DNA from: Dimargaris cristalligena
Lineage: Eukaryota; Kickxellomycota; Dimargaritomycetes; Dimargaritales; Dimargaritaceae
Direction of reading: 5' to 3'
DNA length: 40,481 nt
Assembly (NCBI GenBank): GCA_027576995.1
Contig: JANBQC010000233.1
Location: 1-40,481 of the forward strand
In this document: piece by piece, positions 21,500 to 32,424 of the stretch
Numbering within the stretch: the first letter of the stretch is position 1
Layout of the letters: each line of letters starts with the position of its first letter
Notes under the pieces: model-generated
The model's database searches: none
Seen by the model: the letters and a program-made list of their open reading frames with translations, nothing else
What the model was told of the DNA's origin: nothing
Translations under genes and position numbers: made by a program

Positions 21500-22034
21500 C
21501 TCCTTCTATTATATGTAGGTGAGATTTAACGCGGCTGTATAGTATAATGAACAATATATAAATATAATAATAGGCGGCATATATATTTTTAATCTGTAAT
21601 ACCTGCCCAATCAACCCCATTTTCCACTAGACGGCCTGACTGGGCCTCACCCATATCAGTTCGAGCTTAGCTATTGACCTCTTCTCCCTACTTCATGTTA
21701 TTTTGTGCACATTTGGGCTGCTCCAATTGATCGTGTTCCGCCATTGTCTTTTCACCTAAGTTTTGAAAAAACCTATAGACCGTATTTTTAATTAGCTTGG
21801 CGATGGGTAAGCTTGGTGTAAACGCCGATAGCTTGCGCGAGGCCAGTTATTGCCGATGAGAATACTATGCGTGAAGACTCCAGTATTTATTGAAAATAAA
21901 ATGGGGACATATTTTATATACACTGTATTAAATAAAACGACTGCTAGTTTGTGCTAGTATTAATATTTTTGGATAGGAATTGTACGGGATTTCGAAGTTG
22001 CGATGTTATTTAAACAAATTGGCTATGAACCAGT

Positions 22035-23069
22035 CTAGATATCTGTATTGCAGGTTCTCAGAAACTCGTACATGGTTTTGTCCAAGGGGTCATCCAAAAA
22101 TTCAATCATTGAGTCTTCCAGGGCATTATAAGTTTTTCTGCCCACATGGACGTAGTCGTCGGGTTCGACCGGGATCAATTTAGCCGAATACCCGTTCTCG
22201 CCCCAGTCGAATTTTAAGTGCATAGATCCGCGAGTATCCATTTCTTTTTCCGGTCCGATGAGGTAGGGACTTGAGACATTTGCGCTATAGGCCTTGAAGA
22301 TATTTTTCAAGCGGGATTGGGCATTCACCACGGTGGCGTCCTTACCAAAAAGCAAACCGGCGTAGTTTATGGCGAACCGGGCCGACTTGACAACACCTTT
22401 TGGCGAAAACCATTTTCGGAATTTTGAGCTGGATTCGGAAGCGTCCCGCTTGGCCACGACCAATTCCATGGTCTCGTCACACCATTGGGCCGCCAAGGGC
22501 ATAGTTTCCCTCGAAATGGTAGCGGCGCCGTAAACGTAAGCCGCCGACGGGGAATTCGGGCGAGTTTGTTCGGCCAGATACTTGGGTGTTTGTCGAACGA
22601 CTTGAAGGGCCGAGCTAGGGTTATAGGCGGTCAGTGGCGGCGACGGTGGTTGGTTAAGCGGAGAAATGTGAGGATTGGTGGCTTTGAAGTTGTCCTCTTG
22701 TCCTGTATTTTTGTCTGTTTGGGCTATAGTGGAAGAGGGTTCGCTATTACGCCGTGATTCGGTACCAAGCGGTTTGGTCTTGGGGGGTTCACTGTAGGGC
22801 CACGTGGCAACGCTTGGGTTCGTTGAAGCTATAGTTTTCCCATAATTGGACTTGTTGGAATTGAATTCGCCATATTGTTCGTCGTCACTTGAATAATACT
22901 GACTATTGGCAGATGACCAGTCGCTGTACTTATCGACGTCATATTTGTCGCTAAATGGGTTGGGGCTAAGGAGTTGGTCTCCTATGGAATACTGTTGCTG
23001 GGAAGTCAGCGCCAAAGCACCGCAGGATGAAGCGGCAAGGGCCAAGAGAGCAATGTTACAGGCACGCAT
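22035..23069 (-). CDS. Secreted protein 4 with diverged two-cysteine C-terminal domain
   Basis: A 344-residue protein. Residues 1-21 form a signal peptide (basic start, ALLALAASSCGALA). The middle (about 22-190) is S/N/P/Y-rich and disordered-looking but lacks clear tandem repeats. The C-terminal domain (about 196-344) is the most diverged of the four: it opens QWCDETM, has the basic helix ending LKNIFKAY, and closes with KTMYEFLRTCNTDI. Cys197 and Cys340 are 143 residues apart, one less than in the others. The ending MYEFLRTCN nearly matches MYKFLRTCN of protein 3. Position and strand continue the cluster. A decayed copy of its start and upstream region lies at 26042-27660. Function unknown. 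Confidence 0.8.
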   Translation of the reverse strand: MRACNIALLALAASSCGALALTSQQQYSIGDQLLSPNPFSDKYDVDKYSDWSSANSQYYSSDDEQYGEFNSNKSNYGKTIASTNPSVATWPYSEPPKTKPLGTESRRNSEPSSTIAQTDKNTGQEDNFKATNPHISPLNQPPSPPLTAYNPSSALQVVRQTPKYLAEQTRPNSPSAAYVYGAATISRETMPLAAQWCDETMELVVAKRDASESSSKFRKWFSPKGVVKSARFAINYAGLLFGKDATVVNAQSRLKNIFKAYSANVSSPYLIGPEKEMDTRGSMHLKFDWGENGYSAKLIPVEPDDYVHVGRKTYNALEDSMIEFLDDPLDKTMYEFLRTCNTDI

Positions 23070-25450
23070 AACTTTGGGCGGGAAACAGCGAATTTGCCTT
23101 TAGGAGGTTGGTCTTTCGAGAATAGTACACTATCCAAAAAGACAGCAGACAAGGGGGCCAATTGGGTCAGCGAATTGAATAAGAGAGTTGGGGAAATTGC
23201 AAGCCCACAATAAAAGACAGTAATAAAAAAACATACTATATCTCTCAACAGTCTGGGAGAAAGATGGGCGTTTATATATACAGTGAGACGAACGAAGCAT
23301 AGCCCATTTGGCCGTTCAATTGCACCCCCCAAACGTAAGATATAAACCCTTGCTTTTTTCTTTAGGCGGGTTTTCGGACCTTATTATTGGATGTCCGGAT
23401 TAGTTCCACAACAGCTGATGACCGATAAAAGAGCTGGAAGTTACACAAAGAGAATGTTCGGGTTTTCTGGCGGTATGGCGGTGACAGTCCAAGGCATGTT
23501 TTAAATTGGTTTAGCGAGTAAGGGACTCTAGTATGGATATCGGCAAGTCCCCCAAGACAAGGGTGTGTCATTACCCTTTTTCAACGGTCTACGGTGCTAC
23601 ATGCGAATGCTGCCGATTGGTCGTTAACGTGGTCCATTGATTAGATGAAAAACCAAAGGGGTAATTGTCATAAGAGCACCTACGTAGTTACAGAAGCCAT
23701 ACGGCCTTCTTTTACTCTAATCACACCCATCGAGCTGGGCCGGGGGGTTCGACCTTGTAATATACATTTCAATAATATAAGCCCATTGCAGTATGTTAAT
23801 CTGGTGGGGAGAGCGGCATAAGTTTCCTCAGTGTACCTATCCCTCTGGTCCCTTGCAATCGATCCGCCGGTATATCCCGGAAGGCCCGGGTCACCCTTTG
23901 TGCTCAAGGAAAGCGCAGGCGAAGGGTTTTTTCTGTCCGGTGGCTTCCATTGGGAATTCTAATAGGCCCGTTATCCGGTGCCGAATAGCAAGCGGGTCCA
24001 TTATTGTGGAGTTTTACAGGGTAATTCTGTCGATTATTGGACTCATGTTTCATAAAAGGGGGCGAGGGTAAAATAAATATCTTCTCCGACGGCAGTTTCT
24101 TTTTTACGACCTACACCAATATTCTGTATGATTCAAGCCAGGTTGAGCTTCATTAATTGCTCAATTATATATCCGGATAACCGTTGACCCACTTTGGTCT
24201 GTGGTTATATGCGGAAAAGGACCCCAGCATGGATTTCTTTGGAAAAGTCTATGGTAGGGAACGCGGGCTTTTCTCATATTATACGTTTGTCTCGTCTTCG
24301 AAGCAGTGCTTGTAAATAGTAGTATTGCTCCCAGCTTGAGACTGTCGCCTGTTTATTGACTCGTAACAGGCGATGGGCCGCACTTAACCACCCTCTCGTA
24401 GGTTGTTAATTCTTGGGTTATCTTTATAACTCTTATTATACACATTTGTTGCCAAGCCGATTTCAATGGGTTATGGGGCTTTCAGGAAACATACATATGC
24501 TTAAAATTTGAAATGTCAGTTTAAGTTGCCCATTATTTCATTGAAAAACCGCTTGCAACTTGGTGGGGTATTTATGTGAAGACAATACTAGAAGAGCGTT
24601 CTATAGATAGTGAATATTGGCATCAGTTAGTGCCCATTGGTATCCGTAAGACTATGGGGGAGTCAGAGGAGACTCCGGGTCAACTGCGAAATATAGTGAC
24701 GGAATAATAATAGGTGGTGTTAAGGTTAAGTAGTAGGTTATTGAGGCGACAGGTGTATTCATAGAAAAGGGGTTCTGGTACAATAAGATCTAATATGGGG
24801 GAGTGGCAAGGATATACCCTAGTCCTATTGCTGCACTTAGGCTAAGGAGGGTAAGTGTTGCTAAGACTGTCGAGTAGGCAAATACAGATAGATCGTTATA
24901 AAAGAAATATATATTGACAAAAACCATATCCGAATTAGTATGTGTTATATTTATTTTTATCCCAGGTTCAGGGTGGTTTTAACTCACAGTTGCGCTATTA
25001 GGCCGGATTTTCTGGTGGGACAGGTAGATTGGCTATATACACTGATAGCCTGGGTTAAGCCATTAACAACTAGAGTCAATATTATGCAGCCAAGACAGAC
25101 CACTATCCATCATAGGCAAGAGGCCAATATCACTCCCCCACAGTACCCCTAGCCCAAGTGAAGGAGATTTGTTGGACAAAGGTGTTGGCCATCCCCTCCC
25201 CCTCCTGTTAGCAAAGGACAACCTCCTCCCAACAGCTCAATAATAGCCACTCACCTCAGAGGAAAAAACTATATGGCCCAAATGGCCAACTATTGTAATG
25301 AGGTTAAACAAAATATTATTTACATTATTACATTTTTGTGCTCAATATAATCACCTTTTTATCTGCCTGCCTAACTTGGGACTCTTAGTTGTTTCTTATA
25401 GTTATTTGTTCTCTACTCGGTCAGCTAGGTTACATTATGAGGTGGGTATA
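23070..25450. promoter_or_regulatory. Upstream region of secreted gene 4 and spacer
   Basis: The first 0.9 kb (23070-23950) aligns with 26230-27660, so it defines the promoter-side part of an old duplication. A perfect inverted repeat TCGCCTGTT/AACAGGCGA lies at 24345-24353 and 24365-24373. From about 25100 rightwards CpG becomes rare. No gene is supported. Confidence 0.45.
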
Positions 25451-26036
25451 TATCACCTGGGTTTACCACTCTTAGTCCATCAAGAGTCCCAAGGATAGGC
25501 TTCTAATGGTAGGCAGGGCTTATACTTGGCCAAGCAGGCTACTAGCATCAGGTATGGGGCATGGTACTAACTAATAAAGGCTTAGGCAATTGGTTATACA
25601 AGGGATGTGCAGTGGGCACACTTATGGGTCAGTATAAGGGGGTGTGTGTATATAGAGTATATTAGAGTAAACTAGGGGGGTAAGAATAAGCTAAGGAATT
25701 GAACCAGTCCTAAGGGGGCCTGGTTATATATATGTGGGGATAACTCTATAGGGAGGTCCCAAGGGAAGACTATGAGTAACTAAGGTATATAGTAAAAATA
25801 GGCCAACCAGATGGCTGCTAGTATCTGGAAGACTCTTATGGTAACTGGAAGAGTCTTCAGATCAGCATGCTGAGTAATTAGTATGAAGAGCTGGAGTCCG
25901 GAAGGGGAAGGGTTATATGATATATGGTGATCCCATAGTGCCGGGGGTGACCATGGGAAGGTTAATATGGTACTATAAGGCCTAATAAGGGTGGGTAGTA
26001 TGGTGTCTGGATTAAGGTGGATTAGAAGGGCTGACA
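25451..26036 (-). mobile_element. Solo LTR A (retrotransposon relic)
   Basis: A 586-bp segment that is the reverse complement of 26295-26873 along nearly its full length. Ends are decayed: TATCACC where the partner predicts TGTTGCC, and GGCTGACA where it predicts GGCCAACA. The flanks GTATA (25446-25450) and GTATG (26037-26041) look like a 5-bp target-site duplication with one change. No internal retroelement sequence remains. It is CpG-depleted and more diverged from a TG...CA consensus than LTR B. Confidence 0.8.
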
Positions 26037-26041
26037 GTATG

Positions 26042-27660
26042 CTATCACTTGTATAATCCTGACTATTGGTTGATGGCCAGTCATCAGATTTATCTACAGT
26101 ATACCTGTTGCTGAATGTGTTGGGGCTGGGGAGTTAGCCACCTGTGGAATACTGATACTTAGAAGTCAGTGGTAAAATACCAAAGGATGAAGCGGTAAGG
26201 ACCAAGAGGGCAATGTTACAGGCATGCATTACTATGGGTGGGAGATGGTGAACTTGCCTTTAGAAGGTTGGTCTTTTAATAATTGTATGATATCTGTTGG
26301 CCCTCCTAATCCAACTTAATCCAGACCTAATGATTACCATCCTATTTAGGCCTTATAGTACCATATTAACCCTCCCATAGTCACCCCCAGTACTATGGGG
26401 TCATCCTTTATTATGTAACCCCACTCATTCAACCCCAATGCTTTACACTCCAAACACTCAACTTACTGATCCAAGACTCTTCCAGTTCCCATGAGAGTCT
26501 TCCCGATATGAAGTCATCTGGTCAGCTTCTTTACTTCCATACCTTAGTCTTAGTAGTATTCCCTTAGGACCTTCCACTAGAGCTGCCCCTGTGTATATAT
26601 AACCAGGCCCCACTGGGACTGGTTCCATACCTTAGCTTATTCATATTCCCCTATTTACCTCAATAAACTCTATATATGCTCACCCCCCTGTACTGACTAG
26701 TAAGTGTGCCTACTGCATATCCCTTACATTTACCTACATTTGTCCTTTATTAGTTAGTACTACACTCCCATCCTAATACTAGTAGCCCACTTGGCTGAGC
26801 CTAAGCCCCACCTACCATTAGAAGCCTATCCTTGGTACTCTTGATGGACTAAGAGTGGTTAACCCAGGCAACAATATCCAAAAAGACAGTAGACAAGGTG
26901 GCCAATTGGGGGCAACAAATTGAGTAAAAGAATTGGGAAAATAGCAAGCCCATAATAAAAGGCAGTAATAAAAAATAATATGGAAACACTCAATAGCCAT
27001 GAAGTAAGAGGGACATTTATATATTCAATGTGAAAAACAATGTGCAGTCCATTTGGCTGTTCAATTGCACCCCCAACCTTAGGCTGTAGACCCTGTCCAT
27101 TTTCTTTAGGCAGGTTTGCAGACCTTGGTATTGTATGTATGGATTAATACCATGGTTGCTGGCTTTAAATCAAAAGCAACAAAGTCACGCCAAGGAAATA
27201 TTTGAGCTTTCCAGCAGCTGTGCAGGATAGCCCAAGACATGCTTGAAAATGGCAGTATGAGTATTGGACTCCATCATTGGTAGTGCATTGTCTGATGATG
27301 AGGGTGGATTATAATCAGGGTCCATCTTTCCATGGAACCATGTACGGTGGGCATTGCTTCATTGTAAAGGCAGTACATTGGCTAGATGGCAAACGAAAAG
27401 AGGGGATGATCATGGGGCACCTACATAGTACCATAGGTCACCTACCTATCTGTTACTCCACTTGCAACCATTGAACTGGGCCATTGACCTGGCTTTTTAA
27501 CATCCATCTCAAAGGCTGGGGCCCATTGAAATATGTTGAGCTGTAGGGTCCGGGTTTTTTCCCCTATGTGTACCTATTCTCTCTGCTATTTTCCGTCCAT
27601 CTGCTGGTATACCTCGGAGGGTTGGGAATGCCAGCTGAGTTTATAGAAAGCGCAAGTGAT
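26042..27660 (-). pseudogene. Decayed duplicate of secreted gene 4 (start and upstream region), split by an LTR
   Basis: 26042-26289 aligns with about 22887-23132 and 26879-27660 with about 23132-23950. The remnant start codon is at 26229 and the signal peptide is still readable (opening MHACNIALL against MRACNIALL). Codon 32 is a stop (26134-26136): CAA of the parent has become TAA. Most differences look like C-to-T or G-to-A, often at CpG. Solo LTR B lies inside it, and solo LTR A bounds it on the left, where the rest of the coding region is absent. It is an old, inactive duplicate. Confidence 0.8.
26295..26873 (+). mobile_element. Solo LTR B (retrotransposon relic)
   Basis: A 579-bp element with termini TGTTGG...GCAACA and a perfect 5-bp target-site duplication ATATC (26290-26294 and 26874-26878). 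A TATA-like box (TATATATAA, 26594-26602) is followed by AATAAA at 26662-26667, which sets the plus orientation of U3-R-U5. It interrupts the homology between the gene 4 upstream region and its duplicate. The absence of gag-pol and the clean duplication indicate a solo LTR left by recombination. The superfamily (Ty1 or Ty3 type) cannot be decided from an LTR. Confidence 0.88.
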
Positions 27661-30600
27661 GGAGTTTTTCTACCCGTCGGCTTTTACTGTGAATTCTTGT
27701 AAAGACATTCGCCAGTGGGGAATGGTAAGTGGGATAGTTGCTGCGGGCTTTTTTGGAACTTTTGTCTCCATTTTCTAATTTATAGACCTTGAGTGGAAAA
27801 AGGGTTGAAATGACTATATACTTGGATAGCCATTTTTTTAAGATAATGTGTTCTATTGAACTATCCTTCTTTTTTTGAATATTACACATGTTGTCCAACA
27901 GACATTCCATCAACACTGACCCCATTTTGGACTGCCAGCATATCAGGTCTAATTGCCACCCAGCTTGGGTGTGCCCCTCCAATAAGGATATGATCCCCAA
28001 TTATGAATTCACTCCGTCATCGACCCATGTATACGGGATTCTAACAATCCGGACTAGATAGTAATGTGGAGGATGTGGGGGGGCTAACTTCCTGTCTAAT
28101 GGACGGGTTGGCCTAGGCCCGCTTGATTGGCCATCGGGGCCCACCGTGCCATTAATAAATAACAATGTGATCGGCGAACTCCTGAGTTGGTCAGGTCACT
28201 CGGTCCTTATATCAGCCGATATCAATAACACGGTAAATACTGACAATATATTATAGTAGGCTCGTTTCTCGTGCTGTAGGGTTGGAGGAGAAAACAATCA
28301 AGGCCTGGTTTGGCCGGTTCCGATCAAACGTTACATGCGCCATATACACGCGGGTTTGTTTTTTCATAAAGAGTTCGTAAACTTTGACGATCATGATGGT
28401 GGAAGGGTGGTACTTATCAAACTCCGAGCCAATGTGGAAACATTTCCACCTACCTGACCATTGTATCTTCATGGGAACCGGAGTATGTAAACAAACCTGA
28501 TCGAGTCCATGGCCATGGGAAACACTGCCGGACACTGAATGTATCCCTGTGTCTCAGCTCCTTTACTCCACTCTGCCAGTAAATACGTTTCACGAATGCC
28601 TACGGAACTACCATGTGGCAGCGGTGTTTGTAGTCACCTACCCCACACCCCCATTAATTTTCAAAAGCCACGACGTGATAAAATGGACGTTGGTGGATAA
28701 TCAAAATTCCGTAAATATTAGTCCCCAAAAAGCCGAGCTGACTTCCTTGCGTTCCCCGAACTCCTTGATCAATATCCTTCAAGTAGTTACGGTGCCTCTA
28801 TTCTTACACTATTCACTTTAAACATTTATTGGGAAGAAACCCTTGGAGCAAAACTTTTCACGGCCCTCTATTAGTTATAGAACGCTGTGGCCAAATGGCA
28901 GTTTGGGTTTTGGTTTTGTGGATTTTTTTTTGGGGGGGGAGGGGCGGAGGGATTCCAAAGCCGCTGGCCTGAATCTGAGACTTAAATACAAGTCTCCGAC
29001 AAGTCAGTGGCGAATTCCCACTCCTGCATAATTGTTTGCTTAAAAGACTGAAAAGCATGAGGTAAGGAGGAGGGTTGCGAACTGGTCCTTAGTTAATCTC
29101 TATTAACACGACATCCCCCTCCCTTGAGGCAACTGAAGATAGGCTATATAGCCAGTGAATATTACTTCACGCCCCAATTTACCCGGCATACTAATACCGG
29201 ATTACAATACTTTGGCTAGAGTCCCAGCTCGTACATGCTGTGCTGGCTCGCACCCCAACCATTGCCATGATACCCATAAGTTTCTCATAAACGCGCATTT
29301 GGGCAAAACGGCCAATACCGCCGTTATATTCGTTTAAGCAACAGTCCCAGACAACCATGGTAATATTAGTCATATACCCACCCTCCACTAAGTCACCTCT
29401 TTTTTTCTCTCTCTTTCCCCGCTGGGAAGTTGCTCGTAATGGTTAGCTTTTCGAATTTCAAGGACTAGTTACACCCACCAAACCTGTCTGGAATGGACTC
29501 TGTTTGGTCAATTTCACGCTGCATATTATGTGGAGAGGAGTATCAACCGATCAGATATCTCGCTTTAATTAATGAGGCAATCAGTGCCCATTATCTCGCT
29601 AGACAGTCGATGATTCCTTTTGGCAATTGGGGACATTGGGCCGACTAGTTCCAGCGATGATCAATACCAATTGAGGTGATACGAAAATCCGGACTTGGAA
29701 GTCCAACACTTGCCGGCTTGAATAGATGCCTTGCATTAGTCACTTACACTATTCCCTGAAACCAAGGAAAGGAGAGGTGGTGGAGGAGAGGACTGGCGAA
29801 ACGCGGGAATAGGGTTTGAAATTCAAGGGGCGAGGGGTAGGCTGTGTTAAGGAGAGAGAGAGAGGGAAAATAGAGAAGCAGAGGATGCACGGATAAAGGT
29901 GGCGGGGGCAAGTTAAAGAAACACGACTTGAAAAAAGCAAGAAATGCTGGGGTTTACTGCTGCCCCCCTGGTAAATGAATGACTGAGTTTCTTGGGAACG
30001 GCTTTTGTGCTAGGAAGCAGATGAAAGGGCGAGGGGGAATGAACTCGATGGTTTAATTCCATTGACTTGCCCTAATCGGGGAATATAGGACGAGGGGGCT
30101 GGCTACTAGGTCGATTTTAATACACCCCCCCCATACATAACTTGAAAAAACAGGCTCTCTAGTGCCCAAAGCAGGAGCTCTGACTGCAGGAGATCAAAAT
30201 CCGACAATTGATTGAAGTAGTAGAGATGTGGTACACAGCTGGGTAGTTGCTGGAAGGAAACTGGAAACCCATACCCCTGTTTTTAGACCTCTTGCTCGTA
30301 TTGAACATAGGATGTTGTACTGTATAATTTAAGGTTGCGAAAAAAGTGAAATTATATAATCGACAGTGGATTACTTCCGGTTGATAATGGGCCGATTAGC
30401 TCTTTAAGGCTTCATTTCCCATTTTTGGTTTTATTAGAAGGAGAAATGGGGGGGAAGGGGGTAAAGGTGTGTGCCCTCCAGCTTGGTGTATTTACGACCG
30501 TGCGGTAGACTGTTTTTTTTTAGCTAAGCTACCCCCGTCTTGCCAGGTTAACTACTTTATACGCTAATGGCCCTACCAAAATAACCGCCGGACAGCATCG

Positions 30601-30900
30601 CCGACATCCCTATGAATCAAGGGAAATGGCGCTCACGGGTACTTGGTGATGATTGTAATACGGAGTGCACCCACCCCACTCTGTACCCATCATCGAAACA
30701 GATGTACGCGGGGTACTCGGCTGCCGGAGCTTCGTTTTAAACTAACCAACGGCAAAAAAAGAGGATGACGTGTGTGGTGGGGTCACCTTTTCGATGGTGA
30801 ATGGTTGCACATGTTAATATAAATATCTCTGATAGTCGATCGGGCGTTGTCATTTAGGCGGAAGCGGATATCTTGCCAAGCGCGATATTTTCTTTTTGAA
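27661..30900. other. Gene-poor region with weak ORFs
   Basis: I see no confident gene. A 119-residue minus ORF (27641-28000) partly overlaps duplicated noncoding DNA and is probably chance. The ORF at 28251-28535 is listed separately. The region 29750-29940 is purine-rich with GA repeats. A T-run/G-run junction lies at about 28922-28940. Confidence 0.4.
28251..28535 (-). CDS. Possible exon of an unknown protein
   Basis: A 94-codon open frame without a good start: it opens with GTG three codons or so after an in-frame TGA, and the first ATG is at about codon 22. The C-terminal half (from KCFHIGSEFDKYHPS) has protein-like composition with fair third-position GC. It could be the last exon of a spliced minus-strand gene or a relic. 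I recognise no domain. It may equally be noise. Confidence 0.2.
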   Translation of the reverse strand: MSGSVSHGHGLDQVCLHTPVPMKIQWSGRWKCFHIGSEFDKYHPSTIMIVKVYELFMKKQTRVYMAHVTFDRNRPNQALIVFSSNPTARETSLL

Positions 30901-31012
30901 TTCATGACTACCAACGGACATTTAACAGTCTGATTGCACGAGATAATACCAATCATGCAGCTGTGCTTGGATGGGTGACTTAGTCACTAGAATAATACCT
31001 GCTCTATTAAAT
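30901..31012 (+). ncRNA. 5S rRNA-like relic
   Basis: The segment GCTTGGATGGGTGAC (30965-30979), followed by GAATAATACCTGCT (30990-31003), resembles the 3' half of eukaryotic 5S rRNA (box C and loop E side), and GTCTGATTGCACGAGAT (30928-30944) resembles its middle. The 5' and 3' ends do not form a clean terminal stem, so a decayed copy or pseudogene is likelier than an active gene. Dispersed 5S copies are known in many fungi. Confidence 0.35.
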
Positions 31013-32339
31013 GAAGAAGGGGTAGATGTGTGAGATAAATAGAGGTCACCACTGCCGTTCCAGCTCCGCGCAAAAAGAACAGCTATCTGATAGTCATGTA
31101 CCATGCAAATGTGTTTTTTCCCTGGATTGATCCGCTAGAAGTGCCTCCAGCGTAGCCACTCAGCGTTTACCTGTAGTCTGCTTGGTATCCCAGTCATTGC
31201 CAGCCGACCAGTCGATTTGGTCATACAGCTGCGCGTGGATAACCCAACCCCGCAGTGATGATCAGACAAGGGCCAGAAAGTGCGGGGGTACTCCGAACAA
31301 CAGGGGTCTCGGACGAACAGCGAAGTGAACCGGCGGAGTTCTAAAATAGAAGACTCGAAAAGACGCCCAACTACCCGTGACCAGTAGACATAAGCTACCC
31401 TTGTTACTTCTATTACATAACTTATATAACTTGTTGGGCGAAGAGGATATGTCGCACACTTTATTTGCCTGCCTTTAGCCGTCCCTATTTCCTGTGAACG
31501 GTTGGACCGGGCTATATCGATTTACTTTAACTTGAGCCTCTGGTTAATGAATACATTTTAGAGTAAATAATATCGCCAGAGAGCGGGGTCGAGTCGGGTG
31601 AATTTTCTGGTATGTGTTAACTCAGAACTAAAGGGCCCGGGTGCTGAATTGCTAGATGAACTGTTCATTTAGTCGGGATAGGCCCCGGTGTATAAGCTAG
31701 TGAGTCTGTGTTGGTGGCGGTGTACATCTATGTAAATAATCCATTTCGTATACAGATGATGTCCGACGGTTCAATCAGTCCCAAGCTGGGGTGCCAAGGA
31801 AGGGGCAGGTCACCGGTGCATTTTTTTTTTCGAGAGACGGAGGAAATATACGGAATATCATGCAAAATACGAGGCCTAAATTTAAAATTAACCACTGGGC
31901 CGTATTGGCTCGACGGCCGGTTTAGCCCAGGAGCAGCGGAAATTGCAACAATGGAGGGTGGGCATGTCTTAAAATGGGAATGTAAACCACTCTAAATCAG
32001 CAATCCTCTTCCTATGCAACACGGCTTTTTGCGCGAACCCTTCCAAGCGAAGAGCCTCATTCACATTAATTACCTAAGGCTGGTTATTCGTTGCTATAGA
32101 GAGGGAAAAGTACTGATGGTTTAATCTTTTGCTATTTTACCCAGCATGACGAACACCTCCCAGCCATGGTTGGAAATGCAACGGAAATGGAGTGTACATC
32201 GTTAAGCCACGCCTGCTCACATTGGGCAATCGCACCATATTTATGTTCCAAAGTGATGACACTGTTAGTGTCTCTTCTGCCTACCCTATCGACCACGTTG
32301 GACTCCTATTATGATGCTGTGCACTCTCCAGTTGCATAA
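31013..32339. other. Unassigned region
   Basis: No gene supported. A plus-strand open frame at about 31708-31995 includes an ATG-ATG start at about 31756 and about 80 residues ending in WECKPL, with protein-like composition, but has no domain, partner exon or signal peptide that I can see. Confidence 0.35.
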
Positions 32340-32380
32340 ACCACCCCAGGTACACCATTTCATGGTGTACCCGGGGTGGT
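32340..32380. repeat. Strong 19-bp hairpin
   Basis: Left arm 32340-32358 and right arm 32362-32380 are inverted complements with 18 of 19 positions matching and a 3-nt loop. It lies about 45 nt past the stop of the minus-strand frame ending at 32425, so it could be in that transcript's 3' UTR. A miniature foldback element is the other option. Confidence 0.8.
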
Positions 32381-32424
32381 CTTGAAATTCAAAATAAAAC
32401 GGTGGCAAGCCCACCATCTATTAT

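Larger units (their letters stand above)
18730..21700. repeat. Tandem duplication, unit 2 (carries secreted gene 3)
   Basis: Homologous to 15930-18690 from the 3' flank through the gene and its upstream region. It differs by expansion of a G-rich tract at about 21452-21499 and by a run of Ns at 21398-21407. Unit ends are estimated by eye. Confidence 0.75.
20057..22034. other. Upstream region of secreted gene 3 and 3' flank of gene 4
   Basis: No gene seen. It holds the second copies of the two conserved hairpins (20671-20694 and about 21219-21254), the G-rich tract and the N run. The right part (about 21700-22034) is AT-rich flank of secreted gene 4. Confidence 0.5.

Noticed and set aside
27641..28000. 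119-residue minus ORF with a KYIVI motif faintly like KYKYV of the secreted family
   Set aside because: It overlaps DNA homologous to the noncoding upstream region of secreted gene 4, and lacks the two cysteines and the CN ending.
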